Part shown: positions 9,105 through 17,091 of the stretch, in pieces
Layout: every line of letters begins with the position of its first letter
Position numbering within the stretch: position 1 is the stretch's first letter
Assembly: GCA_017536105.1 (NCBI GenBank)
Contig: JAFXRZ010000006.1
Span: 124,001-188,000 of the forward strand
From: Ruminococcus sp.
GTDB lineage: Bacteria > Bacillota_A > Clostridia > Oscillospirales > Ruminococcaceae
Direction: 5' to 3'
Length of the DNA: 64,000 nt
Notes under the pieces: model-generated
What the model saw: the letters and a program-made list of their open reading frames with translations, nothing else
Told to the model about the DNA's origin: nothing
Databases searched by the model: none
Position numbers and translations under genes: made by a program

Positions 9105-10046
9105 ATGTACAAAAATCAAAGCAGGATAACGAGCATTTATCCGCTTCTGCCGCTGGAGCTGAGACAGGCTGTGATGAGCATAGACAAAAGCGAGCTTGAG
9201 GAGATTCAGGAGATAAGACTTAGACGGAACAAGCCGATAGGGATAACTGCCCTTGGTAAAGAATACTTCCTGACACGTTCGGGAACGCTGTCCAACGATG
9301 ATGCGAACACAGTGAAGGTCTCGGGAAACGTCCTTGAAGCCGTGTATAGGGCAGCTCTTGATAATTCGATACACAGCCATGCTTCCGAGATCAGAGAGGG
9401 ATATATTACCGTCGGCGGAGGATGCAGGATAGGCTTCTGCGGAACTGCTGTTATCGAAGGCGGTATAGAGGGCAGGCTTCAAAGCGTTAAAGACGTAAAT
9501 TCCCTGAATATCAGGATAGCAAGAGAGATACACGGCTGTGCAGAGGGCATATATTCGAGGTTTATGAAAGACGGACTTTCGTCTCTGCTTATCGCAGGAC
9601 CGCCTTCAAGCGGAAAGACTACAGTTCTCCGCGATCTTTGCAGGATCATCGGGTCAAGCTATAAAACGGCAGTAATAGACGAAAGAAACGAGCTTGCGGC
9701 TGTAAAGGACGGGGATACGCACTGTGAGATTGGTCTGCACAGCGATGTTTTTACATCCTACAAAAAATCCGACGCAATAGAAACAGCAGTCAGAACGATG
9801 TCGCCCGACGTTATCATCTGCGACGAAATAGGCTCGAAGCGAGAGCTGGAAGCTTATCTTTATGCCCTCGATTCCGGGGTGAAGCTCGTTGCGACCTGCC
9901 ACGCTTCAAGCGTTTGCGAGGCGAGAAAAAGAGAGACGGTCTCAAAGCTCATAAAGCTGGGAGCATTTGAATATATGGCTGTTCTCGGGAAAGGCAGCCT
10001 TGTCGGCAGGGTAGTCGAAGCTGCGGCAGTTCCCCGCAGGTCATGA
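9105..10046 (+). CDS. spoIIIAA: Stage III sporulation protein AA (ATPase)
   Basis: A 313-residue secretion-type ATPase related to type II/IV secretion motors. Walker A is GPPSSGKTTVLRD and Walker B is DVIICDEIG; the N-terminal part has the usual SpoIIIAA sequence IQEIRLRRNKP. GGGAGG lies about 8 bases before the ATG. It is the first gene of a full spoIIIAA-AH operon, whose products build the feeding-tube channel between mother cell and forespore in endospore formers. The stop overlaps the spoIIIAB start as ATGA. The length is normal for the family. Confidence 0.95.
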   Translation: MYKNQSRITSIYPLLPLELRQAVMSIDKSELEEIQEIRLRRNKPIGITALGKEYFLTRSGTLSNDDANTVKVSGNVLEAVYRAALDNSIHSHASEIREGYITVGGGCRIGFCGTAVIEGGIEGRLQSVKDVNSLNIRIAREIHGCAEGIYSRFMKDGLSSLLIAGPPSSGKTTVLRDLCRIIGSSYKTAVIDERNELAAVKDGDTHCEIGLHSDVFTSYKKSDAIETAVRTMSPDVIICDEIGSKRELEAYLYALDSGVKLVATCHASSVCEARKRETVSKLIKLGAFEYMAVLGKGSLVGRVVEAAAVPRRS

Positions 10047-10507
10047 TAAAGCTTTTGCTCGGCGTCGGGATCACAGCTGTCTGCGGTGTACTGGGTCTCA
10101 GCTATTCAAAGGAGCTTAGACTTCGGGTAAAGCTGCTTTCCCAGATAGTCTCGATGTTCGGAAAGATAGAAATAATGATCCGCTACCGCAAGGCTACGGT
10201 TCGGAATATGATCGAGACGATACGCAGCGACAGTGAATTCGACCTTGCAGCCCCGGTGTTTGACGGGATAGGCAGCAGAACAAACGCTCTTTCGCTTTTG
10301 AGCGATGAAGAAAGGCAGCAGCTCGATGCTTTTGTTTCGTCTCTCGGGACAACAGACGAACAGGGTCAGCTTGCAGTGATAAAGCTGTATTCGACAGGTT
10401 TTGAGAGCAGCCTGAAAACCGCATTGGAAAACGAAAGAAAGTATTTTAAGCTCTATGCCTCGCTCGGTCTGCTTGGCGGCCTTTTTATAACGGCAATGAT
10501 CTTCTGA
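10043..10507 (+). CDS. spoIIIAB: Stage III sporulation protein AB
   Basis: A 154-residue protein with one hydrophobic segment at each end, as expected for SpoIIIAB. The sequence SYSKELRLRVKLLSQIVSMFGKIE with the following R-Y-R-K (here MIRYRKATV) is the usual core; only short parts are quoted. It starts inside the spoIIIAA stop and is followed by spoIIIAC after 10 bp. SpoIIIAB belongs to the mother-cell membrane part of the SpoIIIA-SpoIIQ channel. No truncation or frame break is visible. Assignment rests on sequence and on position between AA and AC. Confidence 0.9.
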   Translation: MIKLLLGVGITAVCGVLGLSYSKELRLRVKLLSQIVSMFGKIEIMIRYRKATVRNMIETIRSDSEFDLAAPVFDGIGSRTNALSLLSDEERQQLDAFVSSLGTTDEQGQLAVIKLYSTGFESSLKTALENERKYFKLYASLGLLGGLFITAMIF

Positions 10508-10517
10508 GGTGACGTAT

Positions 10518-10712
10518 ATGGAGATTGATCTTATATTTAAGATCGCCGCCATCGGAATGATCGTGGCGATACTCGGGCAGCTGCTTAAAAAGGCGGACCG
10601 TGATGAACAGGCGCTGATGATAACTCTTGCCGGGCTGATAGTCGTCCTGATAATGATAGCAGGGAAGATCGGCGAGCTTTTTGATACCCTCAGGACAGTT
10701 TTCGAGATATGA
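10518..10712 (+). CDS. spoIIIAC: Stage III sporulation protein AC
   Basis: A 64-residue membrane protein with two hydrophobic helices, matching the small SpoIIIAC family. I choose the ATG at 10518 because GAGGTGA at 10506-10512 is well spaced before it; a GTG at 10509 would add three residues but lies inside that ribosome site. SpoIIIAC is one of the membrane components of the SpoIIIA complex. The stop overlaps the spoIIIAD start as ATGA. Nothing unusual is seen. Confidence 0.9.
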   Translation: MEIDLIFKIAAIGMIVAILGQLLKKADRDEQALMITLAGLIVVLIMIAGKIGELFDTLRTVFEI

Positions 10713-11092
10713 GCATCTTCGGTATTTGTGCGGCCGGGATAGCCGTCTGTCTTGCGGCACAGCTTTTGCGGGAAAGCGGCGGTTTCAGAAACGCCGTCAT
10801 TATCTTTGCCTCTGCTGCGATATTTATAAGAATATCCGAACCATTGATCGATATAATCACTCAGCTGCGGGAGCTTTCGGAGGGTTCGGGCATTTCCGAC
10901 GATGAGCTCGGGATACTAATCCGGGCTGTGGCGATCTGCCTTATTTCACGCCTTGCCTGCGATCATTGCCTTGATTCCGGCGAGCAGGCGCTATCCTCAC
11001 AGATAGACCTTGCCGCAAGAGCAGCCCTTGTGCTGAATGCTCTGCCTCTGCTTAGGCGAATAATCGAGATAATTAAGGAACTGCTTGCATGA
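10709..11092 (+). CDS. spoIIIAD: Stage III sporulation protein AD
   Basis: A 127-residue membrane protein with several hydrophobic helices, similar in layout to SpoIIIAC plus a C-terminal extension, which is the known relation between AC and AD. The segment AVAICLISRLACDHCLDSGE, with the Cys-rich turn before DSGE, is typical of the family. Its ATG overlaps the AC stop, and its own stop overlaps the AE start, so AC, AD and AE are translationally coupled. It is part of the sporulation channel in the mother-cell membrane. Confidence 0.9.
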   Translation: MSIFGICAAGIAVCLAAQLLRESGGFRNAVIIFASAAIFIRISEPLIDIITQLRELSEGSGISDDELGILIRAVAICLISRLACDHCLDSGEQALSSQIDLAARAALVLNALPLLRRIIEIIKELLA

Positions 11093-12243
11093 AGCGTAAA
11101 AATCCGAAAAAGTCATATTTGCCGCGGAAGCTGCCGATCTTTATGCTTGTAGCTGCTTTGATCTTCATTTTCGGCGCAGTTACGGCTTTTGCCGAAGACG
11201 AGGAAACAGAAGAAATAACACAGAAGATAGATTCGGGTATAAGAGCCGGCACAGACGAGGATGCAGCCGGATTTCTCGACGAACACGGGATTTCTGTTTC
11301 CGACCCAGAGGGCGTTTCTTCGCTTTCTCCTTCCGAGATATTCGCTTCTGTCTGGCAGAAGATGATCGACGGGCTGTTTTCTTCACGGATTTTGCTCGGC
11401 AAGCTTATGGCTATATGTATTCTCTGTACCGTTGCCGAGAGCCTTTTCACAGATCGGCGAGGGCTTGCAACAGTCGGTAATACGGCTGTCCTGCTGATAA
11501 TAACCGCAGTTTACGATAGCCTGAGCGCCTGTATCGTTCTGTGCAGGAGCACGCTTTCGGCCCTTACGACTTTCATGCTTTCCTATCTGCCGATCTGCTC
11601 CAGCGTATCCGCTGCCTCGGGAAATGCAGCCGCCGGAGCAAGCTTTTACACCTCGACTATCTTCCTCTGTGAGGTCATAGCCTTTGTAACATCGAAGCTG
11701 CTTGCTCCTGCTGTCAGCGTGCTTGTGGCTTTGACGATAGCAGGCTCTGCCGAAGGCACTCTCGAGCTCGGCTCGGCAGCTGCCGCTTTCAAACGACTGA
11801 CAACTGTCCTTCTTTCAGCATTCATGTGCATTTTCACGGGCTATATGGCTGTCAGCGGAAGTGTGACATCTGCATCGGACACTATGCGTGCAAGAGGCAT
11901 CAGATTTGCAGCTTCAAGCTTTATCCCGGTTATAGGAGGAGCTGTCTCCGAAAGCTACGGCACAGTAAAGCAGAGCTTGTCGGTGATAAGAACAAGCGTG
12001 GGAGCTGTGGGGATAATCATTATAGCTGCTACTGTCCTTCCTCCGCTTATACATATTGCGGTCATCAAACTGACCATCTCCATAGCCAAGCTGATGTTCG
12101 ATATGTTCGGGCAGAAAAACGGTTCGCGGCTGCTTGAAGGCCTTGGCTCGGTGCTGTCTGTAATACTGAGCATAATGATATGCTTTTCTTTGATGTTCAT
12201 TACAGCGACGGGCTGTATGCTTGCGTTCAGCTCTGGCAGCTGA
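11089..12243 (+). CDS. spoIIIAE: Stage III sporulation protein AE
   Basis: A 384-residue polytopic membrane protein with an N-terminal signal-like segment (about residues 15-38, ending AFA-EDEE), a short extracellular acidic region and then many hydrophobic helices (about 110-380). The conserved SpoIIIAE pieces are visible, for example SYLPICSSVSAASG, GYMAVSGSVTSASD and FIPVIGGAVSES. AAGGA lies 11 bases before the ATG, which overlaps the AD stop. It is a permease-like component of the SpoIIIA channel. Length is normal. Confidence 0.92.
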   Translation: MKRKNPKKSYLPRKLPIFMLVAALIFIFGAVTAFAEDEETEEITQKIDSGIRAGTDEDAAGFLDEHGISVSDPEGVSSLSPSEIFASVWQKMIDGLFSSRILLGKLMAICILCTVAESLFTDRRGLATVGNTAVLLIITAVYDSLSACIVLCRSTLSALTTFMLSYLPICSSVSAASGNAAAGASFYTSTIFLCEVIAFVTSKLLAPAVSVLVALTIAGSAEGTLELGSAAAAFKRLTTVLLSAFMCIFTGYMAVSGSVTSASDTMRARGIRFAASSFIPVIGGAVSESYGTVKQSLSVIRTSVGAVGIIIIAATVLPPLIHIAVIKLTISIAKLMFDMFGQKNGSRLLEGLGSVLSVILSIMICFSLMFITATGCMLAFSSGS

Positions 12244-12770
12244 CCGAAAAGAAAGGACTGTTCTGTATAAAAGCCTTTGTTTTGACTCTTTGCGTGTCCT
12301 CGCTGATAGGTGCGGCATTCAGCTCTCTTGTATCTTCGCCTTCACAGCGCAGGATGATAACGATGATCGTTTCTCTTGTGATCTCTATTTCTTTCTTTGC
12401 TGCATTGCCGGGCTTTGACGATGCTTTGCCGGAGCTTGAGGGTCAGAGTACCGAAAGCCGCTCGGAGGTCATTGACAGAGACATAGAAGGCTATTACATT
12501 TCCGAGGCTGAAAGGTCGGTAAAGGAGGAGCTCCAAAAAATATTGGCCGAAAAAGGGCTTCGGTGTGATGATATAAGCATAACCTGTACAGTCAATGAAT
12601 ATGATACATTAGCGGTGGAAAAAGCTGAAATGACCGTGTCCTCCGATAAGGAAGCAAAGGAGATAAGAGCCTGCCTTGAAGAGCTGCTGCCGGACACGGA
12701 GCTTTTGATAACTGTTTCAAAAACGGAGAACAGCGAAAATGCAGAAGATACTGAACAAGCTGACAGATAA
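12240..12770 (+). CDS. spoIIIAF: Stage III sporulation protein AF
   Basis: A membrane protein with two N-terminal hydrophobic helices and a soluble domain that ends in a beta-strand pattern typical of the SpoIIIAF C-terminus. The start is uncertain. The only in-frame ATG (12180) would overlap spoIIIAE by 64 bp and add about 20 residues not expected of the family. A CTG at 12240 overlaps the AE stop as CTGA, the same geometry as the ATGA junctions of AB, AD and AE, and gives 176 residues beginning (M)TEKKGLFCIKAF. I prefer this, but a TTG at 12282 is also possible. The end overlaps spoIIIAG by 32 bp. Confidence 0.8.
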   Translation: MTEKKGLFCIKAFVLTLCVSSLIGAAFSSLVSSPSQRRMITMIVSLVISISFFAALPGFDDALPELEGQSTESRSEVIDRDIEGYYISEAERSVKEELQKILAEKGLRCDDISITCTVNEYDTLAVEKAEMTVSSDKEAKEIRACLEELLPDTELLITVSKTENSENAEDTEQADR

Positions 12771-13260
12771 GAAATACCGCCGCTACCTTGCTGCTGTGCT
12801 GTGCGTGCTCGTTCTGGCTCTGCTGTTTATCCCCGACAATAAAGAGACAAAGACCGAGACCGAAGAACAGAAGCCGAAGCTTACCGAAGCCTACAGCTAT
12901 GTCGCAGAAACAGAAGAGAGGCTTGAAAAGCTCATTTCCGAGATAGAGGGAGCGGGAGATACGGAGATAATGCTTGCTTTTGAGGGAACTGAGGAATACA
13001 TATACAGCACTGATATTTCAAGCAATTCAGCGAACAGTGACGGTAAACGATCCGAACAGCTCGACACAAAGCTCGTGACAGTGGGCGGAAGCTCCGACAA
13101 ACGGGCGTTGCTGTCAAAAATAACCGTTCCGAAGATAACCGGGGCTCTAATAGTTTGCAGCGGAGCAGATACGCCGGCTATAAAGGAAAGGGTGCTGAAA
13201 GCGGCGTCGGCAGCGCTTGATCTGCCGACAAGTAAGATATGTGTTGAAAATCGGAGGTAA
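12739..13260 (+). CDS. spoIIIAG: Stage III sporulation protein AG
   Basis: A 173-residue protein with one N-terminal membrane helix (about residues 15-32) and an extracellular domain. The sequence GGAGDTEIMLAFEG-like stretch (here IEGAGDTEIMLAFEGTE) and the C-terminal KITVPKITGALIVCSGAD are typical of SpoIIIAG, which forms a large ring in the intermembrane space. It starts inside spoIIIAF and is followed by spoIIIAH after 6 bp. Nothing suggests damage. Confidence 0.92.
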   Translation: MQKILNKLTDKKYRRYLAAVLCVLVLALLFIPDNKETKTETEEQKPKLTEAYSYVAETEERLEKLISEIEGAGDTEIMLAFEGTEEYIYSTDISSNSANSDGKRSEQLDTKLVTVGGSSDKRALLSKITVPKITGALIVCSGADTPAIKERVLKAASAALDLPTSKICVENRR

Positions 13261-13266
13261 TCAAGA

Positions 13267-13806
13267 ATGAGAAAACCAACTATGATCATTGGCAAAAAGC
13301 AGATAGCCCTTGCAGGGTTGACGCTGATGCTCGGGGTAGTCGTTTATGCAAATTATGCCCTTTCGTCGAAGAGCGGAGAGATCAAAACGACGGATAAGGT
13401 GGAGACAAGAAGCGTAAATTACGGAGATGCACAGCTTGTGAACGGAGAACCGACGGAGGATTACTTTGCACAGGCCCGTATCGACAAAATGAAGTCCCGT
13501 GACGAAGCTGTGCAGACCCTCCAGCTTATTATGACAGGAGGAGATGCTACCGAAGAAGAGAAGCAGACTGCCTCCGAACAGGCTTCTACTGTAAGCGGCT
13601 TGATAGAATCCGAGAGCAAGATCGAAAGCCTGATAAAAGCCGCCGGCTTTGAGGACTGCGTCGTTTATCTCGACGGCAAATCGGCGAATATCGTTGTAAA
13701 GACGTCGGGAGAGCTTATCGAAAGCGAGGCAGCTCAGATAAAGGATATCCTTCTCGGTGAAGTCAGCGTCCCCAACGAAAACATAAGGATCTTCGATATA
13801 GACTAA
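13267..13806 (+). CDS. spoIIIAH: Stage III sporulation protein AH
   Basis: A 179-residue single-pass protein with the membrane helix at about 11-29 and a C-terminal ring-forming domain (YscJ/FliF-like fold known for SpoIIIAH). The segment EDYFAQARIDKMKSRDEAVQTL and the later CVVYLDGKSANIVVK are typical; only parts are quoted. CGGAGGTAA lies before the ATG. SpoIIIAH binds SpoIIQ across the two membranes of the engulfed forespore. It ends the operon; a separate promoter starts the next gene. Confidence 0.92.
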   Translation: MRKPTMIIGKKQIALAGLTLMLGVVVYANYALSSKSGEIKTTDKVETRSVNYGDAQLVNGEPTEDYFAQARIDKMKSRDEAVQTLQLIMTGGDATEEEKQTASEQASTVSGLIESESKIESLIKAAGFEDCVVYLDGKSANIVVKTSGELIESEAAQIKDILLGEVSVPNENIRIFDID

Positions 13807-13844
13807 AAAAATGCTCTCCGACAGAAAAAATTTGCTAAAAGGTG

Positions 13845-13873
13845 TTGTATATTTTCTGCATTTATGCTATAAT
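13845..13873 (+). promoter_or_regulatory. Sigma-A promoter of the Asp23-like gene
   Basis: TTGTAT (13845-13850), 17 bases, TATAAT (13868-13873). The start codon lies 70 bp downstream. It separates the housekeeping operon from the sporulation operon. Confidence 0.7.
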
Positions 13874-13942
13874 AACATAAATATGAGAAAATTTCTTGTA
13901 TAATTACCAAAATATGGCTATTCTGCTTAGGAGGGCAATATT

Positions 13943-14296
13943 ATGAATGAAAATGAAAGATCGATAAACAGCTCGCTCAAGATAAGCGAGGAGGTCATCA
14001 CAGAGATAATCTCAAATGCTGCCATGGAAGTTGACGGCGTTGCCGGCATTGCAAAGGCAAAGAAGAATCCTATCCGCAAGGTGATGAAGGATAAGAGGAA
14101 AGAGGATATCAAGACCGAGCTTGCAGGCGATGTGCTTGAGATCTCTGTGGGTATCATAATCAAGAGCGGTGCTAAGGCTGTCAATACAGCTGAAGAAGTT
14201 CAGAACAAGATCAAAAGTTCGGTACAGAATATGCTCAACCTTACCGTTACAAAGATAAATGTAAACATCGTTGACTGCGAAGAAGAAACCGAGTGA
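13943..14296 (+). CDS. Asp23/Gls24 family protein (YqhY-like)
   Basis: A 117-residue protein of the Asp23/Gls24 (DUF322) family: LKISEEVITEIISNAAMEVDG, quoted in part as EVITEIISNAAMEV, and GVAGIA are the usual N-terminal features, and VQNKIKSSVQNMLNLTV and INVNIVD the C-terminal ones. It has no membrane segment. In Bacillus the paralogue yqhY sits just before nusB, and the same order is seen here, so it is probably the YqhY-like member, which is linked to acetyl-CoA carboxylase control and envelope homeostasis. The precise role in this organism is inference. AGGAGGGCAA precedes the ATG. Confidence 0.88.
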   Translation: MNENERSINSSLKISEEVITEIISNAAMEVDGVAGIAKAKKNPIRKVMKDKRKEDIKTELAGDVLEISVGIIIKSGAKAVNTAEEVQNKIKSSVQNMLNLTVTKINVNIVDCEEETE

Positions 14297-14301
14297 TACA
14301 C

Positions 14302-14330
14302 CGGCTCCCGGATATTTCCGGGAGCTTTTG
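14302..14330 (+). terminator. Weak terminator-like hairpin before nusB
   Basis: GCTCCCGGA (14304-14312) pairs with TCCGGGAGC (14317-14325) and is followed by TTTT. The short T run suggests partial read-through into nusB. Confidence 0.6.
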
Positions 14331-14363
14331 GTGCGTTATCGATAAATTTAAGGATGTGTTTTT

Positions 14364-14780
14364 GTGGCTGCAAAAAGAAGAGATGTAAGAGAATCGGCGT
14401 TCATTATTTCCTTTGAAGCCCTTTTCCGTGACGATACCGTGGACGAGCTTTTTGAAAGCGCTTCCGAGATCGACAATATTATTCTTAACGATGAGGTGAA
14501 AAAAGTTGTTGAAGGTATTATCGGGAAAAAGGATGAGCTTGACGGTTATATCTCAAAATACAGTAACAAAAGAGCTCTGTCTCGTATCCCGAAGATAAAC
14601 CTTGCGATACTGAGGCTTGCTGTTTATGAGGCGCTTTATGATGATAAGGTGCCTGTTAATGTTGCTATCAGCGAAGCTGTGGCTCTTGCCGAAAAATATT
14701 CCTACGACCAGGACATCGCCTTTATAAACGGCGTTCTCGGTTCCTTCTCCAAGGAGATCGGCGGAAAAGAAAATGGCTGA
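14364..14780 (+). CDS. nusB: Transcription antitermination factor NusB
   Basis: A 138-residue NusB protein starting with GTG at 14364, preceded by AAGGA. It shows the family pattern: RRDVRESAFIISFEALF at the start, then the C-terminal LSRIPKINLAILRLAVYEALY and VPVNVAISEAVALAEKYS (quoted in part). NusB binds boxA RNA with S10/NusE and supports rRNA transcription antitermination. It opens an operon of ten genes up to recN; its stop overlaps the next gene by 8 bp. A role for the preceding hairpin in its expression is possible but not shown. Confidence 0.93.
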   Translation: MAAKRRDVRESAFIISFEALFRDDTVDELFESASEIDNIILNDEVKKVVEGIIGKKDELDGYISKYSNKRALSRIPKINLAILRLAVYEALYDDKVPVNVAISEAVALAEKYSYDQDIAFINGVLGSFSKEIGGKENG

Positions 14781-15714
14781 CGTTCTCGGGATTGACACGA
14801 GCAATTATACCACCTCTGCGGCTGTGCTGGATACTGACGATCTGAGCTTTGTCCAGTGCAAACAGCTTCTGCCCGTAAAGCCCGGTGAAAAAGGACTGAG
14901 GCAGTCGGATGCCGTGTTCCACCACACAAAGCAGCTGCCGGAGATGATAAGCTCTGTCGTTAAGGGAAAGAGCATCAAGGCTATCGGAGTTTCCGTTAAG
15001 CCGAGGCTTGCGGAAGGCTCTTATATGCCCTGTTTTCTTGTTGGAGAGGGTGCTGCCGACAGCATCGGCTCTGTTATCGGAGCCGAGCCGGACAAGACCT
15101 CTCATCAGGTCGGTCATATCCTTGCGGCTCTCTATTCGTCGCAGAGGCTCGATCTTCTGCGCTCGGGCAGACCTTTTCTTGCTTTCCACGTCAGCGGAGG
15201 AACGACGGATATGCTTCTCTGCAACGGCGACAGGAGAGAGATAGTTGCCTGTAAGACGATAGGTGCGTCTCTTGATCTTAAAGCCGGACAGCTCATCGAC
15301 AGAACAGGGCTTATGCTGGGGCTGAAATTCCCCTGCGGTGCAGAGCTTGAGAAGCTTGCTCTGCAAAGCAATAAGGAATACTACCCCAAGCCCGTGATAA
15401 AAGGGCTCGACTGCTGCCTTTCGGGTATCGAGAACAAGTGCAAAGATATGCTTGCGGCAGGAGAAGAACCCTGCGATATAGCTATGTTCTGCCTTTGCTC
15501 CGTGTATTCGGCTATACGGGCAATGACGAGGGCAGCTCTTGATATTTCAGATGTCTCCGGCATTGTTTACGCCGGAGGGGTAATGTCGGACAAGCTCATA
15601 GCCGAAAGGCTTGCCGCTGAGTTTGACGCAGATTTTGCAGCGCCCGACCTTTCCTGCGACAACGCGGTCGGGGTGGCTTTGTTCAGCGCATTCAGAAAGG
15701 GTCTGATCCGATGA
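14773..15714 (+). CDS. TsaD-like (peptidase M22) protein
   Basis: A 313-residue ASKHA-fold protein related to TsaD/Kae1. The N-terminal GIDTSNYTTSAAV and the HQVGH metal-binding pair are TsaD-like, as is the FHVSGGTTDMLL phosphate loop. It is not TsaD itself: it is shorter than the family and lies in the nusB-xseA operon, where Clostridia commonly carry this paralogue. The role of the paralogue is unknown; tRNA threonylcarbamoyladenosine synthesis is done by TsaD encoded elsewhere. It overlaps nusB by 8 bp and xseA by 4 bp. Confidence 0.85.
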   Translation: MADVLGIDTSNYTTSAAVLDTDDLSFVQCKQLLPVKPGEKGLRQSDAVFHHTKQLPEMISSVVKGKSIKAIGVSVKPRLAEGSYMPCFLVGEGAADSIGSVIGAEPDKTSHQVGHILAALYSSQRLDLLRSGRPFLAFHVSGGTTDMLLCNGDRREIVACKTIGASLDLKAGQLIDRTGLMLGLKFPCGAELEKLALQSNKEYYPKPVIKGLDCCLSGIENKCKDMLAAGEEPCDIAMFCLCSVYSAIRAMTRAALDISDVSGIVYAGGVMSDKLIAERLAAEFDADFAAPDLSCDNAVGVALFSAFRKGLIR

Positions 15715-16916
15715 GTTCTATCCTTACGGTCTCGCAGCTAAACAGATATGTTTCTCACAAGCTTTCCTCGGATGTCAAGCTGAGAGGGCTTGCGATAAAA
15801 GGCGAGATATCCAATTACAGCTTGAATTACAGATCGGGTCACGCCTATTTTTCCATAAAAGACGAAAACTCGGCGCTCAGATGCGTTATGTTCCGCAGCA
15901 ACGCCGAAAGGCTTCGCTTTGAGCCGGAAAACGGTATGTCTGTACTTGCTTTCGGAGACCTTGAGGTCTATGAGAGGGACGGAGTTTATCAGCTTGTTAC
16001 TCTCGAGCTGAAGCCCATCGGAGAAGGACAGGTCTCTCTCGGCCTTGAGCAGCTGAAGCGAAAACTCGCCGATATGGGCGTTTTTGATGCTTCCGCCAAG
16101 AAGGAGATACCGCTTGTGCCGGCAAAGATAGCTGTGGTCACTTCTGCTTCCGGAGCCGCTTTGCAGGATATACTGAATATACTTCAAAGGCGTTATCCGG
16201 TAGTTGAAGTCCAGGTCTTCCCCGCGAATGTCCAGGGGGAAGGAGCTCCCGATTCGATCTGCTCGGCACTTGCAAAGGCTGACAAAAGCGGTGCAGATAC
16301 GCTGATACTTGCCAGAGGCGGCGGTTCTCAGGAAGACCTAATGGCCTTCAATTCCGAAAAAGTCGCTCTTGCGATCTTTGACTGCAAAACGCCTGTTATC
16401 TCAGCTGTCGGACACGAGACGGATATCTCTCTTGCCGACCTTGCTGCCGATATGCGAGCGCCAACTCCTTCCGCTGCGGCAGAGCTTGCAGTCCCCGATA
16501 AGGAACAGCTCATATCCGCTTTGGATGTGCTTTGCAGGCGAATGGGACTTATGTTTGAGTCTTCTGTCGAAAAGAAAGAATTTGAGCTCAGAGAAAAAAT
16601 GCTGAGGCTCGAAGCTCTTTCTCCTGCCGCAAGGCTCGACAGCAAGCTCGAAAGGATAAGATCCCTTGAAAACCGGGCTTACACAGCTTTTAAGATGAAG
16701 CTCAACGACGATGACAGGCTTATAGATAAATATGCAGCACAGCTTTTTGCGCTCAGTCCTTTCAATATCTTGGAAAGAGGCTATTCGATAACAACGCATA
16801 AGGGCACGGCTGTGAGAAACAGCGCCGAGCTTTCCGAGGGTGACGAGGTGGAGCTTCGTTTTGCTTCGGGAAAAGCCGATGCTAAAATAATCAGGGTGAT
16901 AGATAATGACATATGA
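15711..16916 (+). CDS. xseA: Exodeoxyribonuclease VII large subunit
   Basis: A 401-residue XseA with the N-terminal OB-fold (LRGLAIKGEISNY, GHAYFSIKDE), the catalytic domain with VVTSASGAALQDILNIL, ARGGGSQEDL and VGHETDISLADLAAD (quoted in part), and the coiled-coil C-terminal part ending in ILERGYSI. Together with XseB it degrades single-stranded DNA. The ATG overlaps the preceding stop (ATGA) and the end overlaps xseB by 11 bp, so subunits are made together. Length is slightly short but complete. Confidence 0.95.
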   Translation: MSSILTVSQLNRYVSHKLSSDVKLRGLAIKGEISNYSLNYRSGHAYFSIKDENSALRCVMFRSNAERLRFEPENGMSVLAFGDLEVYERDGVYQLVTLELKPIGEGQVSLGLEQLKRKLADMGVFDASAKKEIPLVPAKIAVVTSASGAALQDILNILQRRYPVVEVQVFPANVQGEGAPDSICSALAKADKSGADTLILARGGGSQEDLMAFNSEKVALAIFDCKTPVISAVGHETDISLADLAADMRAPTPSAAAELAVPDKEQLISALDVLCRRMGLMFESSVEKKEFELREKMLRLEALSPAARLDSKLERIRSLENRAYTAFKMKLNDDDRLIDKYAAQLFALSPFNILERGYSITTHKGTAVRNSAELSEGDEVELRFASGKADAKIIRVIDNDI

Positions 16917-17091
16917 AGAATCTTTAAAAAGACTTGAAGAGATAGTCGGGAAGCTTGAAAGCGGTGATCTTGCCCTTGAAGAGTCACTCGAGCTTTTCAA
17001 AGAGGGAAGCGAGCTTGCGGCGAAATGCAAGACCACCCTTGAAAACGCCAAGCTTCGGGTAAAAATGATCTCGGAGGGACAAGATGGATAA
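16906..17091 (+). CDS. xseB: Exodeoxyribonuclease VII small subunit
   Basis: A 61-residue XseB: MTYEESLKRLEEIVGKLES, then GDLALEESLELFKEG, which is the family's helical hairpin. It binds the XseA coiled coil. It overlaps xseA by 11 bp and ispA by 8 bp. Confidence 0.95.
   Translation: MTYEESLKRLEEIVGKLESGDLALEESLELFKEGSELAAKCKTTLENAKLRVKMISEGQDG

Noticed and set aside
8877..9533. N-terminal extension of MoxR in the long open frame
   Set aside because: It would cross the spoIIIAA gene and the moxR promoter; AAGGAG and the family start are at 8876.
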